This document shows positions 5,910 to 8,299 of a stretch of 8,299 bases of DNA, piece after piece. Each line of letters starts with the position of its first letter. The first letter of the stretch is position 1. The notes below the pieces were generated by a model that saw nothing but the letters and a program-made list of their open reading frames with translations, did not search any database and was not told where the DNA came from. The stretch is from Solirubrobacterales bacterium (GTDB lineage: Bacteria > Actinomycetota > Thermoleophilia > Solirubrobacterales > Solirubrobacteraceae). The stretch is from positions 1-8,299 of the forward strand of contig JAFAZB010000286.1 in assembly GCA_019240015.1 (NCBI GenBank). The letters are read 5' to 3'. The translations under genes and the position numbers were made by a program.

Positions 5910-6389
5910 ATGCCCAAGGACGTCATTCTCACCCAGGAAGGGCTCGCCAACCTCAAGGCCGAGCTCGACCACCTCTCGACCGCGCGCCGCCGGGAGGTTG
6001 CAGCCCGGATCAAGGAGGCGCGCGAGTTCGGAGACATCTCCGAGAACGCCGAGTACGACGACGCCAAGAACGAGCAGGCGATGCTCGAGGCGCGGATCGC
6101 CCAGCTGGAGGACAAGCTGCGCTCCGCGACCGTGATCGACGCCTCCGATCTCGGCACCGACGTGGTGCGCGTGGGCTCGATCGTGCATGTCAAGGACGAG
6201 GGCGGCAAGTCGACCAAGTACACGATCGTCGGCTCCGCCGAGGCATCGCCGGCGGAGCTGAAGCTGTCCAACGAGTCGCCGGTCGGTAAGGCGCTGCTCG
6301 GCCGCAAGCGCGGCGAGGAAGTGGTGTTCACGACCCCGAAGGGCGAGCGCAAGCTCAAGATCACGAAGATCGACGTCGGCAGCAAGTAG
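5910..6389 (+). CDS. greA: Transcription elongation factor GreA
   Basis: A 159-residue protein of normal family length. GreA enters the secondary channel of RNA polymerase and stimulates cleavage of backtracked RNA, rescuing stalled complexes. The N-terminal coiled coil (about residues 8-75) carries the signature GDISENAEYDDAK at its tip; Asp42 and Glu45 correspond to the two acidic residues that coordinate the catalytic magnesium. The C-terminal FKBP-like domain (about 80-159) includes VRVGSIVHV, the family's SNESPVGKALLGRKRGEEVVFTTP segment and a terminal KLKITKI strand. The ATG at 5910 starts the canonical MPKDVILTQEGL sequence; upstream there is only a weak AGG-containing site. lysS follows after 15 bases, so the two are probably one operon. 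Expression may be set by the promoter and terminator in the leader. Confidence 0.97.
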   Translation: MPKDVILTQEGLANLKAELDHLSTARRREVAARIKEAREFGDISENAEYDDAKNEQAMLEARIAQLEDKLRSATVIDASDLGTDVVRVGSIVHVKDEGGKSTKYTIVGSAEASPAELKLSNESPVGKALLGRKRGEEVVFTTPKGERKLKITKIDVGSK

Positions 6390-6404
6390 GGTCGGTCCTC
6401 GCCC

Positions 6405-7802
6405 GTGGGCGATGAACCCGCACCCGCCGATATCTTCGCCGTTCGCCGCCGCAAGCTGGAGGCGCTGCGAGCGGCCGGGATCGACCCGTTCCCGCACGAA
6501 TTCCAGGGCGTCGAGCCGATCGCGGCGGCCCGAGCCGCCCACGCCGGGCTGAGCCCCGGCGAGGAGACGGGCGCCCTGCATCGCGTCGCGGGGCGGCTCG
6601 CGGCGCGTCGCGGCCAGGGGAAGATGGCGTTCGTGGACCTGGTCGATCGTTCGGGGCGGATCCAGCTCCAGGGGCGGGTGGACGAGCTCGGCGAGGAGGG
6701 CATGGAGCGACTGCTGGCGCTCGACCTCGGCGATCTGGTCGGCGTCGATGGGCTCGCATTCTGCTCGCGACGCGGCGAGCTGACGCTGCGGGTGCGCTCA
6801 CTCGCGCTGCTGGCGAAGTCGCTGCGTCCCCCGCCGGAGAAGCACCACGGGCTGCAGGACGTCGAGACGCGCTTTCGCCATCGCGAGCTCGACCTGATCG
6901 CCAACGAGGAGGTCCGCGAGCTGTTCGTGCTGCGCGCCCGCGTGATCTCCTCGATCCGCCGGTTCCTCGACGGGGAGGGATTCGTGGAGGTCGAGACGCC
7001 GGTCCTGCAACCGCTCTACGGGGGCGCCCTGGCCCGCCCGTTCACCACCCACTTCAACGCGCTGGATCGCGACTTCTACCTGCGGATCGCGACCGAGCTG
7101 TACCTCAAGCGGCTGATCGTCGGCGGCCTCGAGCGGGTCTACGAGCTCGGCAAGGACTTCCGCAACGAGGGACTGTCGCCCAAACACAACCCCGAGTTCA
7201 CGATGCTCGAGTACTACGAGGCGTACGCCGACTACCTGGCGGTCGCGGACCGGTTCGAGCGGCTGATGGCGGCAGTAGGGCTCGACGGGTCGTGGCGGCG
7301 CGAGACGCTGGTCGCCGCGATCCGGGAGCGCACCGGGATCGACGTGATGGCCCATCACGACCGCGACGCGCTGGCGGCGCAGATGCGCTCCCGGGGCCTG
7401 GAGGCCCCCCGCGAGGACAGCTGGGCCGAGCTCGTCGACGAGCTGGTCTCAAAGCACGTCGAGCCCACGCTCGTGGAGCCGACGTTGCTGCTCGACTACC
7501 CGGTCGAGCTGAGCCCGTTCGCCAAGCGCCACCGGAGCGAGCCCGGGCTGGTGGAGCGCTTCGAGGCCTACGCCGGGGGGATGGAGATCGCCAACGCGTT
7601 CAGCGAGCTGAACGACCCCGACGAGCAGCGCGCGCGGCTCCGGGACGCCGGCCAGCCCCCGGACGAGAGCTTCTTGCAGGCGCTCGAGCAGGGGATGCCG
7701 CCAACCGGCGGCCTCGGGCTCGGGATCGACCGCCTGGTGATGGTGCTCGCGGGCCGCCCCTCGATCCGGGAGGTGGTGCTGTTCCCCGCGATGCGGGATT
7801 AG
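6405..7802 (+). CDS. lysS: Lysine--tRNA ligase, class II
   Basis: A 465-residue class II synthetase that activates lysine with ATP and charges tRNA-Lys in the cytoplasm. An OB-fold anticodon-binding domain spans about residues 57-137. The catalytic core follows, with class II motif 1 (GFVEVETPVLQP, about 192-203), the region around ARPFTTHFNALDRDFYLRIA, motif 2 (YELGKDFRNEGLSPKHNPEF, Arg253) and motif 3 (GLGLGIDRLVMVL, Arg443). The lysine-pocket region GMEIANAFSELNDP and EQGMPPTGG are also typical. The protein is somewhat shorter than the usual ~490-500 residues, mainly in the N-terminal helix and the insertion before motif 3, but no essential motif is missing. The GTG at 6405 lies 15 bases after greA, with a purine-rich GTAGGG just upstream overlapping the greA stop. 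The stop codon's last base begins the palindrome cluster at 7802. Confidence 0.97.
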   Translation: MGDEPAPADIFAVRRRKLEALRAAGIDPFPHEFQGVEPIAAARAAHAGLSPGEETGALHRVAGRLAARRGQGKMAFVDLVDRSGRIQLQGRVDELGEEGMERLLALDLGDLVGVDGLAFCSRRGELTLRVRSLALLAKSLRPPPEKHHGLQDVETRFRHRELDLIANEEVRELFVLRARVISSIRRFLDGEGFVEVETPVLQPLYGGALARPFTTHFNALDRDFYLRIATELYLKRLIVGGLERVYELGKDFRNEGLSPKHNPEFTMLEYYEAYADYLAVADRFERLMAAVGLDGSWRRETLVAAIRERTGIDVMAHHDRDALAAQMRSRGLEAPREDSWAELVDELVSKHVEPTLVEPTLLLDYPVELSPFAKRHRSEPGLVERFEAYAGGMEIANAFSELNDPDEQRARLRDAGQPPDESFLQALEQGMPPTGGLGLGIDRLVMVLAGRPSIREVVLFPAMRD

Positions 7803-7873
7803 CCAGCGGCGCATGCGCCGCTGGCCGGCGGGGCGCATGCGCCCCGCCGCGGGGGCGCGCATGCGCGCCCCCG
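7802..7873. repeat. Three abutting perfect 24-bp palindromes with a GCGCATGCGC core
   Basis: Three perfect self-complementary 24-mers lie end to end with no spacer: 7802-7825 (half-arm GCCAGCGGCGCA), 7826-7849 (half-arm CGGCGGGGCGCA) and 7850-7873 (half-arm CGGGGGCGCGCA). All share the central GCGCATGCGC, but their outer arms differ while remaining perfectly paired, so structure is kept rather than sequence. The first begins on the last base of the lysS stop codon, and the third ends 9 bases before the stop of a possible convergent remnant. There is no T-run. Each RNA copy could form a 10-bp stem with a CAUG loop. The likely role is a 3'-end or bidirectional termination structure, or a protein-binding array; this is inferred. 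Confidence 0.75.
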
Positions 7874-7882
7874 TACAGGCCA

Positions 7883-7984
7883 TCAGCGCTGGGGCGTGAG
7901 CACCGTCAGCGCGTCGAGCAGGTCGGTCTCCTGGCTGACCACCAGCTGTCCGGCGTCGGAGAGGGGCCCGAGCCGGCAGGGCGG
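7883..7984 (-). pseudogene. Coding-like C-terminal tail, possible gene remnant
   Basis: On the minus strand an open stretch of 33 sense codons ends in TGA at 7883-7885 and is bounded upstream by an in-frame TGA at 7985-7987. Third positions are G or C in 32 of 33 codons while second positions are rich in A and T, the signature of real coding sequence here. The peptide includes GQLVVSQETDLLDALTVL and ends TPQR. I do not recognise the family. No full-length start exists; an internal GTG is possible. Upstream the bias disappears, so it may be the tail of a decayed or frameshifted gene convergent with lysS. Confidence 0.3.
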
Positions 7985-8010
7985 TCAGATGAGAGCGCAA
8001 TTGCGGCCGC

Positions 8011-8016
8011 TAGGCT
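8011..8016 (+). promoter_or_regulatory. TAGGCT -10 box
   Basis: This is the same hexamer as at 2738-2743. It ends 7 bases before a GTG at 8024, the spacing expected for a leaderless transcript. The palindromes CGCAATTGCG (7996-8005) and GCGGCCGC (8003-8010) lie immediately upstream and could bind a regulator. No clear -35 box is visible. Confidence 0.3.
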
Positions 8017-8023
8017 CGGAGTC

Positions 8024-8092
8024 GTGATGACGCCGCGGGCGAGCGCACCCGTTCGCTGGCACGAGCCGCCCGCGTCCGTGACCAGCGTGTGA
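8024..8092 (+). CDS. Very short ORF, 22 codons, uncertain
   Basis: The ORF reads GTG-ATG to a TGA at 8090-8092 and encodes a peptide containing TPRASAPVRWHEPP. Third positions are mostly G or C, and a TAGGCT box is correctly placed upstream for leaderless expression. It is not recognised. It could be a genuine small peptide, the 5' stub of a truncated gene, or chance. Confidence 0.2.
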   Translation: MMTPRASAPVRWHEPPASVTSV

Positions 8093-8299
8093 ACTCGCGC
8101 ACACAGCGGCCGGCGATGTGGAAAAGACGAGATGGACCCTTGGTAGACTTGCGTATGCCCCGAGAAAAGAGACCGTCTTCGCTCATCAAAACCGGCTCAG
8201 CGGCCGAATAGGATGGGTGCGACGGAATCTTCGGCGTCCCCAAAGCTGGCGTGAGGAATTGACCGCTCTCTCAGCGTAGGAGACGAATCCAGCAAAACG
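8093..8299 (+). other. AT-richer presumed promoter and leader of a gene beyond the window
   Basis: Base composition drops clearly relative to the coding regions and no full gene is present. A TAGACT box (8144-8149) lies 5 bases ahead of an ATG at 8155 that opens only an 18-codon frame, starting MPREKRPSS and ending at TAG 8209-8211. Downstream, GCCGAA (8203-8208) can pair with TTCGGC (8230-8235), enclosing that stop codon. GCTG...GAG near 8245 can pair with CTC...CAGC near 8274. A purine-rich AGGAGA occurs at 8278-8283. The layout fits a structured 5' leader. I matched it to no known riboswitch, nor to CIRCE or HAIR operators. Confidence 0.35.
8144..8149 (+). promoter_or_regulatory. TAGACT -10 box
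   Basis: TAGACT matches TANNNT and sits in a locally AT-richer stretch. It predicts a start near 8155, at the ATG of an 18-codon ORF. The -35 region around 8119-8126 (TGGAAAAG) is not close to consensus. It probably serves the gene lying past the right edge. Confidence 0.35.

Noticed and set aside
7802..7873. CRISPR array
   Set aside because: There are only three units, no spacers between them, and no cas genes. They are abutting palindromes, not repeat-spacer units.
8155..8299. Known riboswitch (TPP, c-di-AMP, glycine or T-box) or a CIRCE/HAIR heat-shock operator
   Set aside because: Short resemblances such as AGCGTAGGAG exist, but the conserved cores of these families are not present.

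Overview
The window is very GC-rich, with coding third positions almost all G or C, GTG starts, and TANNNT boxes placed so close to starts that leaderless mRNAs are likely. This fits a high-GC actinobacterium. The style of the penicillin-acylase-family protein and the gene order suggest the Thermoleophilia (Solirubrobacterales-like), but that placement is an inference from memory and no search was run.

Layout. Positions 1-147 hold the 3' end of a type III pantothenate kinase gene (coaX). Positions 148-529 are non-coding and full of secondary structure: stacked GC palindromes right after coaX, two tandem copies of a ~44-bp hairpin element, and a small hairpin near the next gene end. A metal-dependent amidohydrolase lies on the minus strand (530-1684). 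It is divergent from a tRNA-dihydrouridine synthase gene on the plus strand (1691-2722), and only 6 bp separate the two starts. A large secreted penicillin-acylase-family Ntn hydrolase follows (2752-5757). A short leader with a TATACT box and a textbook intrinsic terminator then precedes greA (5910-6389) and lysS (6405-7802), which are 15 bp apart and probably co-transcribed. Immediately after lysS come three abutting, perfect 24-bp palindromes that share a GCGCATGCGC core (7802-7873). The last ~425 bases hold no confident gene: a coding-like minus-strand tail that may be a gene remnant, two very short ORFs behind TANNNT boxes, and an AT-richer stretch that looks like the promoter and leader of a gene beyond the window.

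How the genes fit together. CoaX (coenzyme A synthesis), Dus (tRNA modification), GreA (rescue of stalled RNA polymerase) and LysS (tRNA charging) are housekeeping functions. As far as I recall, the coaX / dus / lysS / clpC order recurs in other bacteria, including Firmicutes. The amidohydrolase and the secreted acylase therefore look like lineage-specific insertions into a conserved backbone, and the gene just past the right edge could be a clpC-type gene (unverified). I found no transposase, integrase, CRISPR array, rRNA or tRNA. The most unusual feature is the tandem palindrome triplet after lysS, followed by the hairpin-element pair after coaX and the terminator inside the greA leader.
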